From Acidobacteriaceae bacterium (GTDB lineage: Bacteria > Acidobacteriota > Terriglobia > Terriglobales > Acidobacteriaceae): a stretch of 35,898 nt of DNA. Made by a program: the position numbers and the translations under genes. The stretch is taken from contig PLSM01000027.1 in NCBI GenBank assembly GCA_003165075.1, forward strand, positions 16,914 to 52,811, read 5' to 3'. Position 1 is the first letter of the stretch; each line of letters starts with the position of its first letter. This document shows, one piece after another, positions 28,601 to 35,898 of this stretch. The notes under the pieces are model-generated. The model searched no databases. It had not been told where the DNA came from and worked only from the letters and a program-made list of their open reading frames with translations.

Positions 28601-28647
28601 GGGTAATTCCATCCTTGCGGCGCTTTGCCGCAAGGGCAGGATTACCC
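28601..28647. repeat. Long palindromic hairpin after the mannosidase
   Basis: The outer arms GGGTAAT (28601-28607) and ATTACCC (28641-28647) enclose inner perfect 9-bp arms (28613-28621 with 28627-28635). It begins 24 bases after the GH38 stop. There is no T run, so it is more like a REP element than a classical terminator. Confidence 0.65.
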
Positions 28648-28652
28648 ACCCA

Positions 28653-28677
28653 CCGGCTGCCCCGTAGCGGTAGCCGG
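28653..28677. repeat. Second REP-like hairpin
   Basis: CCGGCT (28653-28658) pairs with AGCCGG (28672-28677), with an inner CCG/CGG pair. It directly follows the first hairpin, as in a two-part interspersed element. Confidence 0.5.
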
Positions 28678-28771
28678 GGCTGTGGCAAAGTGGAAACCTC
28701 TTTTCAGCTTTCCATAGCCCGCTTTCTAGATAAAAAGTTTAACTAAGTTATTAATAATGAAACTACTTACG

Positions 28772-28843
28772 TGTCATCCTGAGCGGAGTTGGGAGCGCTC
28801 TTTGCTCCCCACGCAGTCGAAGGACCTGCGGTTTGCCCGCGGT
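28772..28843. repeat. Dispersed palindromic element (TCATCCTGAGCG type)
   Basis: It starts with TCATCCTGAGCGG, has GGGAGC (28791-28796) and GCTCCC (28804-28809) arms, then TCGAAGGACCTGCGG. I recall near-identical wording repeated in intergenic regions of Acidobacteriota genomes. Only one copy is in this window, so the repeat status is from memory. Confidence 0.45.
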
Positions 28844-29108
28844 GCCTCGAATCCTTGCTAAAATCCAGCCCCTTGCTCACCAGTCAATAAGCTATATGCC
28901 GATACAACCTGGCTCAGTTCTCCGACGGCTATGCTTTCGATGCAAACAGCCTCTTGAGACTCCGCAACCCTGAAGGTGGGTTCGTTCAAACTGACCCTCT
29001 ACCCGTTGCGGATCATTGGCAGCGCATGTCGCACAATGAAGGTGCGCATACTCCGAGGGAAAAGGGAAACTTCCAGTCTTGCTCTATCCTGCCACTGTGG
29101 GGATTGTG

Positions 29109-30110
29109 ATGAAACCTCTGATCTTTGCTCTTTGTGTTGCCTTTGCGTGCGGCAGTTTGAGCGCGCAGAAGTCTGTGTGGCAGCCATCGCCGGGGCATGC
29201 GCAGATGCCCATTTGGCCGGGGGCGGCTCCTGATCAGCAGCCAGTCGCGGGGCCAGAGTTCGCCGAGACCTCGGGGAAGAGCGATCTTGTTGCCGGCAGG
29301 CCAATGGTTGGCGTGAGCAATGTGACGCGGCCTACGATGACGATCTATTCGCCAAAGGGAAAGAACACCGGCGCTGCAATCGTCGTTTTCCCCGGCGGGG
29401 GCTATCAGGGTCTAGCCATCGATCTTGAAGGCACGGAGGTCTGCGATTGGCTGACGCCCAAAGGAATCACGTGTGTGCTGCTGAAATACCGTGTGACGAA
29501 TGTGGGGCCGTATCCGAAATCGGGTCCGTATCCGGAAAGCCCGATGGCGCTGGAAGATGCGCAGAGGACGATGGGCTTGTTGCGCCTTCACGCGGCGAAG
29601 TGGCATATCGATCCGCACAAGATTGGAGTGCTCGGGTTTTCGGCAGGCGGGCATTTATCGGCAGCGATCAGTACGCATTTTGCGAAGCGTTTGTATCCGC
29701 CTGTGGATGCTGCCGACAAAGAGAGTTGCCGCCCCGATTTTGCGGTGGCTATTTATCCGGGACACCTGTCGCTTTCCGCGGCGGAATGGGATGCCAGGCA
29801 AGGCGTCAAAAGGTTTGTGGTTCCTCATTCGCCGGCTGCCGACATACATCTTGGGTTGAATCCCGAAGTTCCTGTGACTAGCCGGACGCCGCCTACGTTT
29901 TTGCTGCAAGCCGAAGATGATCACGTGGACAGCGCAGACGACTCGCTGGCTTACTACATTGCGCTGAGAAATGCCGGGGTTCCTGTCGAGATGCATTTAT
30001 ATGCGCAGGGCGGGCATGCGTTTGGGCTGCGGCGTACAAAGTACCCGATCACCGGATGGCCGCAGTTGGTGGAAACGTGGATGGGGACGATCGGAATGAT
30101 TTCGGAGTAG
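29109..30110 (+). CDS. Secreted alpha/beta hydrolase (esterase-like)
   Basis: 333 residues from the ATG at 29109 (GGGGA 7 bases upstream; the frame also has a TTG at 29079 without support). Residues 1-20 are a signal peptide ending SLSAQ. The mature protein has the alpha/beta-hydrolase oxyanion motif PGGGYQ, the nucleophile elbow GFSAGGH with Ser178, Asp271 in AEDDHVD and His303 in QGGHAFG. The family includes acetyl-xylan and other carbohydrate esterases, and the neighbouring glycosidases favour an ester on a sugar polymer, but substrate is inferred. It is followed by a perfect hairpin at 30129. Confidence 0.85.
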   Translation: MKPLIFALCVAFACGSLSAQKSVWQPSPGHAQMPIWPGAAPDQQPVAGPEFAETSGKSDLVAGRPMVGVSNVTRPTMTIYSPKGKNTGAAIVVFPGGGYQGLAIDLEGTEVCDWLTPKGITCVLLKYRVTNVGPYPKSGPYPESPMALEDAQRTMGLLRLHAAKWHIDPHKIGVLGFSAGGHLSAAISTHFAKRLYPPVDAADKESCRPDFAVAIYPGHLSLSAAEWDARQGVKRFVVPHSPAADIHLGLNPEVPVTSRTPPTFLLQAEDDHVDSADDSLAYYIALRNAGVPVEMHLYAQGGHAFGLRRTKYPITGWPQLVETWMGTIGMISE

Positions 30111-30128
30111 GTGCTCTGCGATTGCATA

Positions 30129-30148
30129 CGACAAGGTGGGCCTTGTCG
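30129..30148 (+). terminator. Hairpin after the alpha/beta hydrolase
   Basis: A perfect 8-bp stem (30129-30136 with 30141-30148) and a TGGG loop lie 18 bases after the stop. There is no T run, so terminator function is uncertain. Confidence 0.45.
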
Positions 30149-30206
30149 CAGTGTCAGACATGCTCCCGGTCTAAAACGTACGATATCCGCCCGGTTTATA
30201 CCACCA

Positions 30207-30242
30207 CCCAGACCCCCACCCCCCTCCCCCTTCAAAACCCCC
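30207..30242 (-). other. Potential G-quadruplex tract (minus strand)
   Basis: The minus strand carries five G runs of 3 to 6 bases separated by 1-7 bases (C runs at 30207-30209, 30213-30217, 30219-30224, 30226-30230 and 30238-30242). This satisfies the usual quadruplex pattern. Confidence 0.5.
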
Positions 30243-30415
30243 GATCGGAGGAGCCATTATCCATGTAATTTACCTTTAATGAACATCTTAAGAATTATCC
30301 CTATGTACTCATCGGTAAACAGCAAGCCCCGATTTTCCCCTGTTTTTGGGCTCTATTCCATCGTCTGAAGCGAAATAGGAACGGACCTCGCGCCGGCAAT
30401 GAGAAGCGCCCGAAT

Positions 30416-30444
30416 TTGAGTTCCTTCTGGCTGCGCACTTTAGA
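30416..30444 (+). promoter_or_regulatory. Sigma70-like promoter of the 35-residue membrane protein
   Basis: TTGAGT (30416-30421), a 17-base spacer and TTTAGA (30439-30444). The start would be near 30451, leaving a short leader with GGGAG before the ATG at 30482. Confidence 0.4.
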
Positions 30445-30481
30445 AGCCCATTTGCTACTCTACTTGCAGGGAGCCTTCACC

Positions 30482-30589
30482 ATGAACATCACTTCCCCGT
30501 TCGTCGTCGTCTCCGTCATCGTTGCGGTCTTCTTCGCCTGCATCTTTTGGGCAACCAGCACTAAGGAAGACGGCCACTCAACCCACTGA
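30482..30589 (+). CDS. Single-pass membrane microprotein, 35 residues
   Basis: An ATG at 30482 preceded by AGGGAG at 8-9 bases encodes 35 residues: a short polar start (MNITSP), one hydrophobic helix made of Val, Ile, Phe and Ala, then a hydrophilic tail (STKEDGHSTH) and TGA at 30587-30589. A sigma70-like promoter lies 40 bases upstream. Everything expected of a genuine small membrane protein is present, though no family is recognised. It is convergent with the DUF6600-like gene. Confidence 0.6.
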   Translation: MNITSPFVVVSVIVAVFFACIFWATSTKEDGHSTH

Positions 30590-30686
30590 GCAAAGTCGGA
30601 GGTTCGGCCTCTCCTCCAGCAGCAATCCCAGGACCGGCGCGTTTCGGACACACCGGCCCTTCGGGTTTCCGACTCTCAGCTTCCGC

Positions 30687-32723
30687 TCAATTGTCGTGCT
30701 TCTTCTCGTCCCTCTTCTGGTTCTTGTTGTCCTTGGGCTGCTGCTCCTGCTTGTCATGCTTATCGGCCTGCTGCGGAGTCGGCTCCTGCCGGTTTGCCTG
30801 CGGAGGTGTCGGCCTGTTCGCGGGCTGCGCTCCAGTGTTTGGCCGGTCAGCCGGCTGATTGTGGGGCGTCCCTGCCGGCGGCTGGTTGGGAGTTGCTTCC
30901 TGCTTGTTGGCTGGCGGAGTTGCGGGCCTGCCCACCGGCTGTACTCCAGGCGCCACCGGCTGATGGCCAGATGGCTGGCTGTAAGGAGTGGGCTGAGGTT
31001 GGTCAGGATTCTGCCTTGGCGGATTGGCGCTTGGCGGTATCGGCCTGCCCACCGGCTGCACTCCAGGCGCCACCGGCTGATGGCCAGATGGCTGGTTGTC
31101 CGGAGTATTAGGCTGGGGCTGGTTAGGATTCTGCCTTGGCGGATTGGCGCTTGGCGGTATCGGACTGCCCGCCGGTTGCACCGGGCCTTGCTGCGTTTGA
31201 GCCGGTTGCTGGAAGTTTCCCCGCACCGGCGCGGCAACGACAGTCCGGCCGGGAAGAGTCCTGACTTGAGGCAGCGGCTTCACCGGCGGCGCAACAGGCT
31301 GCGCGCCCGGCTGCGCCACCACCAGCTTGCCCTGTCCGTTGATGAAGGACGGACGATTCGCCGCCACCGGCATGGGATGAGCAACCGGACGCGAGATGAG
31401 CGACTGCCTGGTTGGAGGGGGTTCTGGCCGGGTAACCACCTGCACATGGTCGAACTGGTGAGCATCCACCGCAACCGCGGCCTGGCGCGCCGGACGTCCC
31501 GCCGCAAAGTCCTCATTGCGCATCGCGGTTACGCCACTGGTGCGATTCAAGTAGGTAATGTTCGTCACGTTGGTCACGTTGACGAGATTCACATACGTGT
31601 TCTGTACGTGGACCACACGGCTTTCGTGGATATTGGAGATGTTTACGCGGTCGATGTAGCGGGGGCTGCAGGGATACGAGGGCCGGTAAGGCTCCCCGGG
31701 ACCCAGCGGAAACCACGCTGACACACCGATCCCGCCAACATGAATACCCCCAGCGAAGACCACCAGGGCCGGAGACCACACCGGATGCCCCTCCCGAGGT
31801 CCGGGAATCCATCCCCAGCGTCCCCGGTACGAAACCCAGCGGCCATAGTGAAACGGAGCGTAGCCCCACGGCTCATCCTCAACCCACACCCAACCCCACG
31901 GATCGCGGTTGACCCAATGGCCGTTGTGATAAGGCTCCCAATCTTCAGAGACATTTCTCGGAAACCACATGGGGCCGTAATCACTGTCCGGGACCCAGTC
32001 CCCATTGGCATCCAAATCGGCGGCGCCGGGCACCTCCGGGCTCACGTAGCGATATGAGGCGGCCTGGGTCGCCCACTGGTCGCGCTGCTGGCTCCAGGCG
32101 TCCAGTCTGTCAGGACTCGACGGTTGAAGCCACTGCGGGTACACAGGATTGGTGCCGGCCAGCTCGATGCTCTGCATGTTGCCGACCTGCTGCTCATATC
32201 CGCCGGCGCCGGTCAGGTAGGCGCCTTGTCCGAAGTTTGTGAAGACAGTGGCCCCGTCTGCAGGCAGAACATCCACCCGCAGCTCGCCTATCTCTGCGAA
32301 TTGCGCATTGCCGTTTGGTGTACTCACGTTCAACCACTGGTCTTGCCACAGTCCGAAGGTGTGCAGATGCACAGATCCCTGGGCAACACCAAAACCAATG
32401 CTGGAAGGCGTGTCACTCACCAAGGTGACATCCGTGTTTGGCCCCATGCGCATATAGGTTTGGCCTACCTGGATTTCAGCCCAGCCGTCCGAGTCAGTAA
32501 ACACCCGGTCGCCCGGGCCCATCGGGAGGTTTACGTAAGCCTGGCCCCAATCTTCGCTGCCCATGGGCTGGACTGAGACCGTGCCGGAGGCCCAGGAGAT
32601 GCGGCCCGCCTGGTCCGGTGGGTCGTCCTGCGCAAAGGAGAGTGTTGAGGTCGACGCAAGCAGTGCTGCACAGGCGGTTGCCAACCGCAATGTTCGAGCA
32701 TCAGGGAGAGCAAAGAAACGCAT
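30687..32723 (-). CDS. FecR/DUF6600-like secreted protein with Pro/Gln-rich repeats
   Basis: 678 residues from the ATG at 32723 (AAAGGA about 9 bases upstream). A signal peptide (about 1-32, ending SFAQ) is followed by a FecR-like beta domain (GRISWASGTVSVQ to about 150), then a Trp/Tyr/Gly-rich DUF6600-like region with repeated GHW/GRW motifs (YHNGHWVNRDPWGWVWV, HYGRWVSYRGRWGW). The C-terminal 200 residues are Pro/Gln/Asn-rich and end in a Lys/Asp/His-rich tail. They include two near-identical units of 39-40 residues (30925-31183). No anti-sigma helices are seen, so this is an envelope or surface structural protein rather than a signalling FecR. Function unknown. Confidence 0.8.
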   Translation of the reverse strand: MRFFALPDARTLRLATACAALLASTSTLSFAQDDPPDQAGRISWASGTVSVQPMGSEDWGQAYVNLPMGPGDRVFTDSDGWAEIQVGQTYMRMGPNTDVTLVSDTPSSIGFGVAQGSVHLHTFGLWQDQWLNVSTPNGNAQFAEIGELRVDVLPADGATVFTNFGQGAYLTGAGGYEQQVGNMQSIELAGTNPVYPQWLQPSSPDRLDAWSQQRDQWATQAASYRYVSPEVPGAADLDANGDWVPDSDYGPMWFPRNVSEDWEPYHNGHWVNRDPWGWVWVEDEPWGYAPFHYGRWVSYRGRWGWIPGPREGHPVWSPALVVFAGGIHVGGIGVSAWFPLGPGEPYRPSYPCSPRYIDRVNISNIHESRVVHVQNTYVNLVNVTNVTNITYLNRTSGVTAMRNEDFAAGRPARQAAVAVDAHQFDHVQVVTRPEPPPTRQSLISRPVAHPMPVAANRPSFINGQGKLVVAQPGAQPVAPPVKPLPQVRTLPGRTVVAAPVRGNFQQPAQTQQGPVQPAGSPIPPSANPPRQNPNQPQPNTPDNQPSGHQPVAPGVQPVGRPIPPSANPPRQNPDQPQPTPYSQPSGHQPVAPGVQPVGRPATPPANKQEATPNQPPAGTPHNQPADRPNTGAQPANRPTPPQANRQEPTPQQADKHDKQEQQPKDNKNQKRDEKKHDN
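30925..31183 (-). repeat. Tandem repeat in the DUF6600-like gene
   Basis: Two nearly identical in-frame units begin at 30925 and 31042 (117 and 120 bp), and a third copy is recognisable for about 20 bp from 31162. They encode a Pro/Gln-rich unit containing SGHQPVAPGVQPVGRP. Confidence 0.8.
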
Positions 32724-32996
32724 CGGAGTCGATCCTTTCGTGCAAGGCTGGTTTTCTTCGCCAAGGCAGGTCATTATTGCAGGAACAGCAGGAGAAGAGA
32801 GCCAGAAGCCAGTTGTTGTCCTCATTACAGCTCGCCGGCCACGCCAGCCGCAAGCGCCTCATACAAACGAAGCGATCATCGAGAATACTAACCCGCTGCG
32901 GCCAGAAAAGTAGTAAAAAGATGTAGTTGTGGGCCATGCAATTCGAGGAACTGCGCGGCAGGTTCCGCCGTACAAGAGAGTGAGAGGGCGAATGCC

Positions 32997-33614
32997 ATGA
33001 TAATGAAGACGACGATCTTGCTGGCCGGCCTGGCATTGGTGGCCGGACTCACGGGATGCAAAGTTCATGTGGAGAAGAACGCCAGCGGAGAAGACAAGAA
33101 CGTGCAGGTCGATACACCTTTCGGCGGCGTCCATGTGAATACCGACCAGACCACTGCCGCGGATCTTGGCCTGCCGGTCTATCCCGGCGCTGAGGCAATT
33201 ACCGGCGACGACCAGCATAAGTCGGCAGACGTCCACCTGGGCTTTGGCGAATGGCAACTGCGGGTGCGAGCGGTTTCCTATTCCTCCGCCGATCCTCAGG
33301 ACAAAGTTACCGCGTTTTACAAAAAGGCACTGGGCCGCTACGGCGATGTCATTACCTGCCAGGGAAATACACCGGTAGGAACTCCCACATCGACAGCCGA
33401 AGGGTTAACCTGCGCGGACGACAAGAACCCCAAGGTGCAGATTGACCGGGGAGACTACGGCACCAACAAGCACAGCCTTGAATTGAAGGCCGGCTCCAAG
33501 CGCCACCAGCATGTTGTGGGCTTTGAAGAACCCAAGAACGGCAAGACACGGTTTGCCCTGGTTGCGTTGGATCTTCCAGCCGTGGAGGACAACGGCGAGG
33601 GAAAGAGCGACTAG
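32997..33614 (+). CDS. Probable lipoprotein of unknown function
   Basis: 205 residues. The ATG at 32997 follows AGGG, and a second in-frame ATG is at 33003. The N-terminus is a lipoprotein signal with a good lipobox (LAGLTGC, lipidated Cys21). The mature protein starts with a charged segment, contains LGLPVYPGAEAI and a DPQDKVTAFYKKALGRYGDV segment, and ends in charged residues. That middle pattern is seen in many acidobacterial hypothetical proteins, and I do not assign a function. It is divergent from the DUF6600-like gene and co-directional with the M28 peptidase 120 bases downstream. Confidence 0.78.
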   Translation: MIMKTTILLAGLALVAGLTGCKVHVEKNASGEDKNVQVDTPFGGVHVNTDQTTAADLGLPVYPGAEAITGDDQHKSADVHLGFGEWQLRVRAVSYSSADPQDKVTAFYKKALGRYGDVITCQGNTPVGTPTSTAEGLTCADDKNPKVQIDRGDYGTNKHSLELKAGSKRHQHVVGFEEPKNGKTRFALVALDLPAVEDNGEGKSD

Positions 33615-33734
33615 GACACCGTTGGTTTACGGCGGAAAGTCAAAGGAGCGGTGGAAATGAACAGTGGCCGGGGTGGCGAATGACCTAAAATTCCACCAAC
33701 TGGTAATCACCCTTTCCGACCGGAGCCATTTCAG

Positions 33735-35516
33735 ATGCCGAAGAAATTCGCCTGCCTCTTTACCGCGGTGTTGATGTCTGCCGCGGTGGCCCTTTTTGCC
33801 GCAGACAAGCCCAAACCCGTCGCGCCCGCGACCGTCGACCCCTATGCCGAAGTGCAGCCCGCCACCGAGTCGCTGGACCTTAATATGTATCAGCGTATTC
33901 GGGACGAGGGCCTCAACCACTCGCATGTCATGGAGTTTGCCACCGCGCTGATGGATGGCATCGGCCCCAGGCTGACCGGCTCGCCGAACCTGCAAAAAGC
34001 CAACGAATGGACCCGCGACACTCTGACCAGGATTGGCCTAGTGAATGCGCATCTTGAAGACTGGGGCGAGTTCGGCTTGGGCTGGCAGCAATTGAACACG
34101 TGGGCCCGCACGGTTGCACCCGATACCGCGGTGCTGATTGTGCAGGCCACACCGTGGTCACCCTCTACACCGGGTCCGGTTACCGGAGAGGTGGCGTTCG
34201 TTAGCATTCAGAATGAGAAAGATTTTGACCAGTACAAAGGCAAACTAGCCGGCAAAGTCGTTCTCTTTGGCGCCATGCGCGAAGTTCCGCCGGTGGACAA
34301 GCCGCTTTTCGAGCGCTTGACCGACAAGGACCTCGACGACATCGCCGAATTTCAAATAAACAGCAACGCCGGTGGTGTTTCCCCTGAAATGCAGGCGCGG
34401 CTGCGCGCATACACTGAGCGGCAAAAGCTGATCGACAGTATTGCCCAGTTTTTTGCCGACGAGAAAGTGGCCGCGATCATCGAGCCCAGCCGCGACGCAA
34501 AGAACGGCGGCGGCTCAGGGGGCACGATCTTTGACGATAACGGTGCAACCCTGGGCCGTACACCGTACCTCGTCGACAAGCGCGTAAAGATTCCCGTGGT
34601 CGTGGCAGCCATCGAGAGCTACGGGCGGCTTTACCGGCTCACCCAAGCCCATGCACCGGTCAACGTGGAACTCGACGTCGAAACCAAATTCACCGGCGAG
34701 CATGAGCATGGCTACAACACGATTGCCGAGATCCCCGGAACCGACCCCAAACTGAAGGACCAGGTGGTCATGCTTGGCGGCCATTTGGATAGCTGGATCG
34801 CCGGCACAGGTGCTACCGACAACGGAGCCGGAACGATTGTGGCCATGGAAGCGGTGCGCATCCTCAAGGCCCTGGACGTGAAGCCGCGGCGCACCATTCG
34901 TATTGCACTCTGGACCGGAGAGGAGCAGGGGATCTTCGGTTCGCGGGGTTATGTGAGGCAACATTTCGGCTCCGCCGCGCTCTCTACCGCGCCCGACCAA
35001 GTCGTGCTGCCGGAGTTCATGCGCCGTACCACCGGGCCGTTGGAGGTGAAGCCAGAGCACAAGCTGCTCTCCGCCTACTTTAACGTGGATAACGGCACGG
35101 GCCGGATTCGTGGCATCTACACCCAAGGCAATGCGGCCATCGCGCCCATCTTTGCCCAATGGATTGCTCCTCTGAAGGACCTGGGCGTAACCACGATCAC
35201 CAACCGCAACACGGGCGGCACCGATCACCTGAGTTTCGACGCAGTGGGCATCCCCGGGTTTCAATTCATTCAAGAGATGCTCGACTACGAGAGCCGCACT
35301 CACCACTCCAATGAAGATGTCGTGGAGAGGTTGCAGCCTTCCGACCTAAAGCAGATCGCCACAGTCGAAGCCATCTTTGTGTACAACGCTGCGCAGCGCG
35401 AGCAGATGCTGCCCCGCAAGCCGCTGCCGCAGCCGGACCTGGAAGAGAAGAAGCGCGCGCCGCTCGATGGTATCTTCCCAGGTGCGGTTCCGCCTGTGGA
35501 AAGCGACAAGAAATAG
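33735..35516 (+). CDS. M28 family zinc peptidase, secreted
   Basis: A 593-residue exported metallopeptidase of the M28 (aminopeptidase/carboxypeptidase Q-like) family. The ATG at 33735 follows GGAG by about 9 bases; residues 1-22 are a signal peptide. A protease-associated domain is inserted in the N-terminal half (about 130-320). The two-zinc site is complete: His350 and the neighbouring Asp352 in GGHLDSW, bridging Asp362 in TDNGAG, Glu396 (general base) and Glu397 in TGEEQG, Asp452 in FNVDNG and His524 in HHSNED. The substrate is probably a peptide N-terminus or dipeptide. A strong terminator follows. Confidence 0.9.
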   Translation: MPKKFACLFTAVLMSAAVALFAADKPKPVAPATVDPYAEVQPATESLDLNMYQRIRDEGLNHSHVMEFATALMDGIGPRLTGSPNLQKANEWTRDTLTRIGLVNAHLEDWGEFGLGWQQLNTWARTVAPDTAVLIVQATPWSPSTPGPVTGEVAFVSIQNEKDFDQYKGKLAGKVVLFGAMREVPPVDKPLFERLTDKDLDDIAEFQINSNAGGVSPEMQARLRAYTERQKLIDSIAQFFADEKVAAIIEPSRDAKNGGGSGGTIFDDNGATLGRTPYLVDKRVKIPVVVAAIESYGRLYRLTQAHAPVNVELDVETKFTGEHEHGYNTIAEIPGTDPKLKDQVVMLGGHLDSWIAGTGATDNGAGTIVAMEAVRILKALDVKPRRTIRIALWTGEEQGIFGSRGYVRQHFGSAALSTAPDQVVLPEFMRRTTGPLEVKPEHKLLSAYFNVDNGTGRIRGIYTQGNAAIAPIFAQWIAPLKDLGVTTITNRNTGGTDHLSFDAVGIPGFQFIQEMLDYESRTHHSNEDVVERLQPSDLKQIATVEAIFVYNAAQREQMLPRKPLPQPDLEEKKRAPLDGIFPGAVPPVESDKK

Positions 35517-35542
35517 CGCCTTCTGCGGAAGAGATTGAACAG

Positions 35543-35587
35543 AGAGTCTGCTCCGGGCGAGTTGGCCGCTGGAGCAGACTCTTTTTT
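35543..35587 (+). terminator. Rho-independent terminator of the M28 gene
   Basis: A perfect 12-bp stem (35543-35554 with 35571-35582) is followed by a run of six T (35582-35587), 26 bases after the stop. Confidence 0.92.
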
Positions 35588-35775
35588 GCGTAAGAGACTC
35601 GGTTCGAATCGACTCTGTCGCTGATTAGCGAGGAGACTGCCGGCGGGATGGATGCAAAACGGCAGGGTGCGCCCGCCGCTGCTCTCAAGTGCAGATTCTG
35701 CTACACTGGGTCAAGCGCATCAAACGGGAGAACGCGCTAGGGAGCGCCCGTCGATTCGCTTCCGCAAACCATGTT

Positions 35776-35852
<77 letters not shown>

Positions 35853-35898
35853 TTAAATCCCGCAATATCAATTAATTAGCGAAGACCCCATTTCTGGC

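Larger units (their letters stand above)
28578..29108. other. Repeat-rich intergenic region
   Basis: 530 bases with no gene. It contains two adjacent hairpins (28601-28647, 28653-28677), an AT-rich stretch at about 28725-28770 and a third palindromic element at 28772-28843. This looks like a site where REP-type elements have collected. Confidence 0.6.
30111..30481. other. Intergenic region with a hairpin, a C-rich tract and a promoter
   Basis: 371 bases. It holds the hairpin at 30129-30148, a C-rich tract at 30207-30242 and a sigma70-like promoter at 30416-30444 feeding the small membrane protein gene. No other coding signal is seen. Confidence 0.6.

Noticed and set aside
30925..31183. CRISPR-like array
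   Set aside because: The units are contiguous, 117-120 bp, in frame within a coding sequence and without spacers.

Overview
The window reads as a chromosomal piece of an Acidobacteriota genome, most likely the Terriglobia (subdivision 1) type. This is inferred from the GC-rich, densely coding sequence, several secreted Tat or Sec proteins of families common in that group (DUF6599-like, FecR/DUF6600-like, M28 and M1 peptidases), many glycoside hydrolases without SusCD partners, and palindromic intergenic elements of a kind I associate with these genomes. No phage, transposase, integrase, CRISPR array or transcriptional regulator is visible.

Layout. 1-1021: the C-terminal end of a probable radical SAM protein, its terminator, and a small zinc-ribbon membrane protein whose frame is broken. 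1123-4462: two convergent secreted glycosidases, an alpha-L-fucosidase (GH29) and a GH127-type beta-L-arabinofuranosidase. 4637-9929 (minus strand): a tight five-gene operon encoding a membrane polyferredoxin, a DUF6599-like lipoprotein and three Tat-exported DUF362 proteins. 10295-13305 (minus strand): larE-larC-larB, the nickel-pincer nucleotide (NPN) cofactor pathway. 13451-16688: a small secreted protein and an M1-like metallopeptidase. 16788-21503: an unusually long pyruvate:ferredoxin oxidoreductase. 21964-28577: a short-chain dehydrogenase, a GH63-like glycosidase, a small membrane protein and a GH38 alpha-mannosidase. 29109-35516: an alpha/beta hydrolase, a 35-residue membrane protein, a FecR/DUF6600-like protein with proline-rich repeats, a lipoprotein and an M28 peptidase. 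35776-35852: tRNA-Pro(CGG).

The most interesting signal is the pairing of larECB with the downstream co-directional DUF362/polyferredoxin operon. No LarA-type lactate racemase is present in the window. All three DUF362 proteins carry an H-x3-G-x-T-x3-K motif followed by an L-H 13-15 residues after the lysine. This matches the order and nearly the spacing of the LarA residues His174, Lys184 (attachment point of the Ni-pincer cofactor) and His200 (Ni ligand). I infer, without proof, that these DUF362 proteins may be Ni-pincer-dependent enzymes loaded in the cytoplasm and exported folded by Tat, with the polyferredoxin and the lipoprotein as redox or envelope partners.

The glycosidases together suggest scavenging of fucose-, arabinose-, mannose- and glucose-containing glycans in the periplasm or outside the cell. 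PFOR would feed the resulting pyruvate into acetyl-CoA with reduction of ferredoxin.
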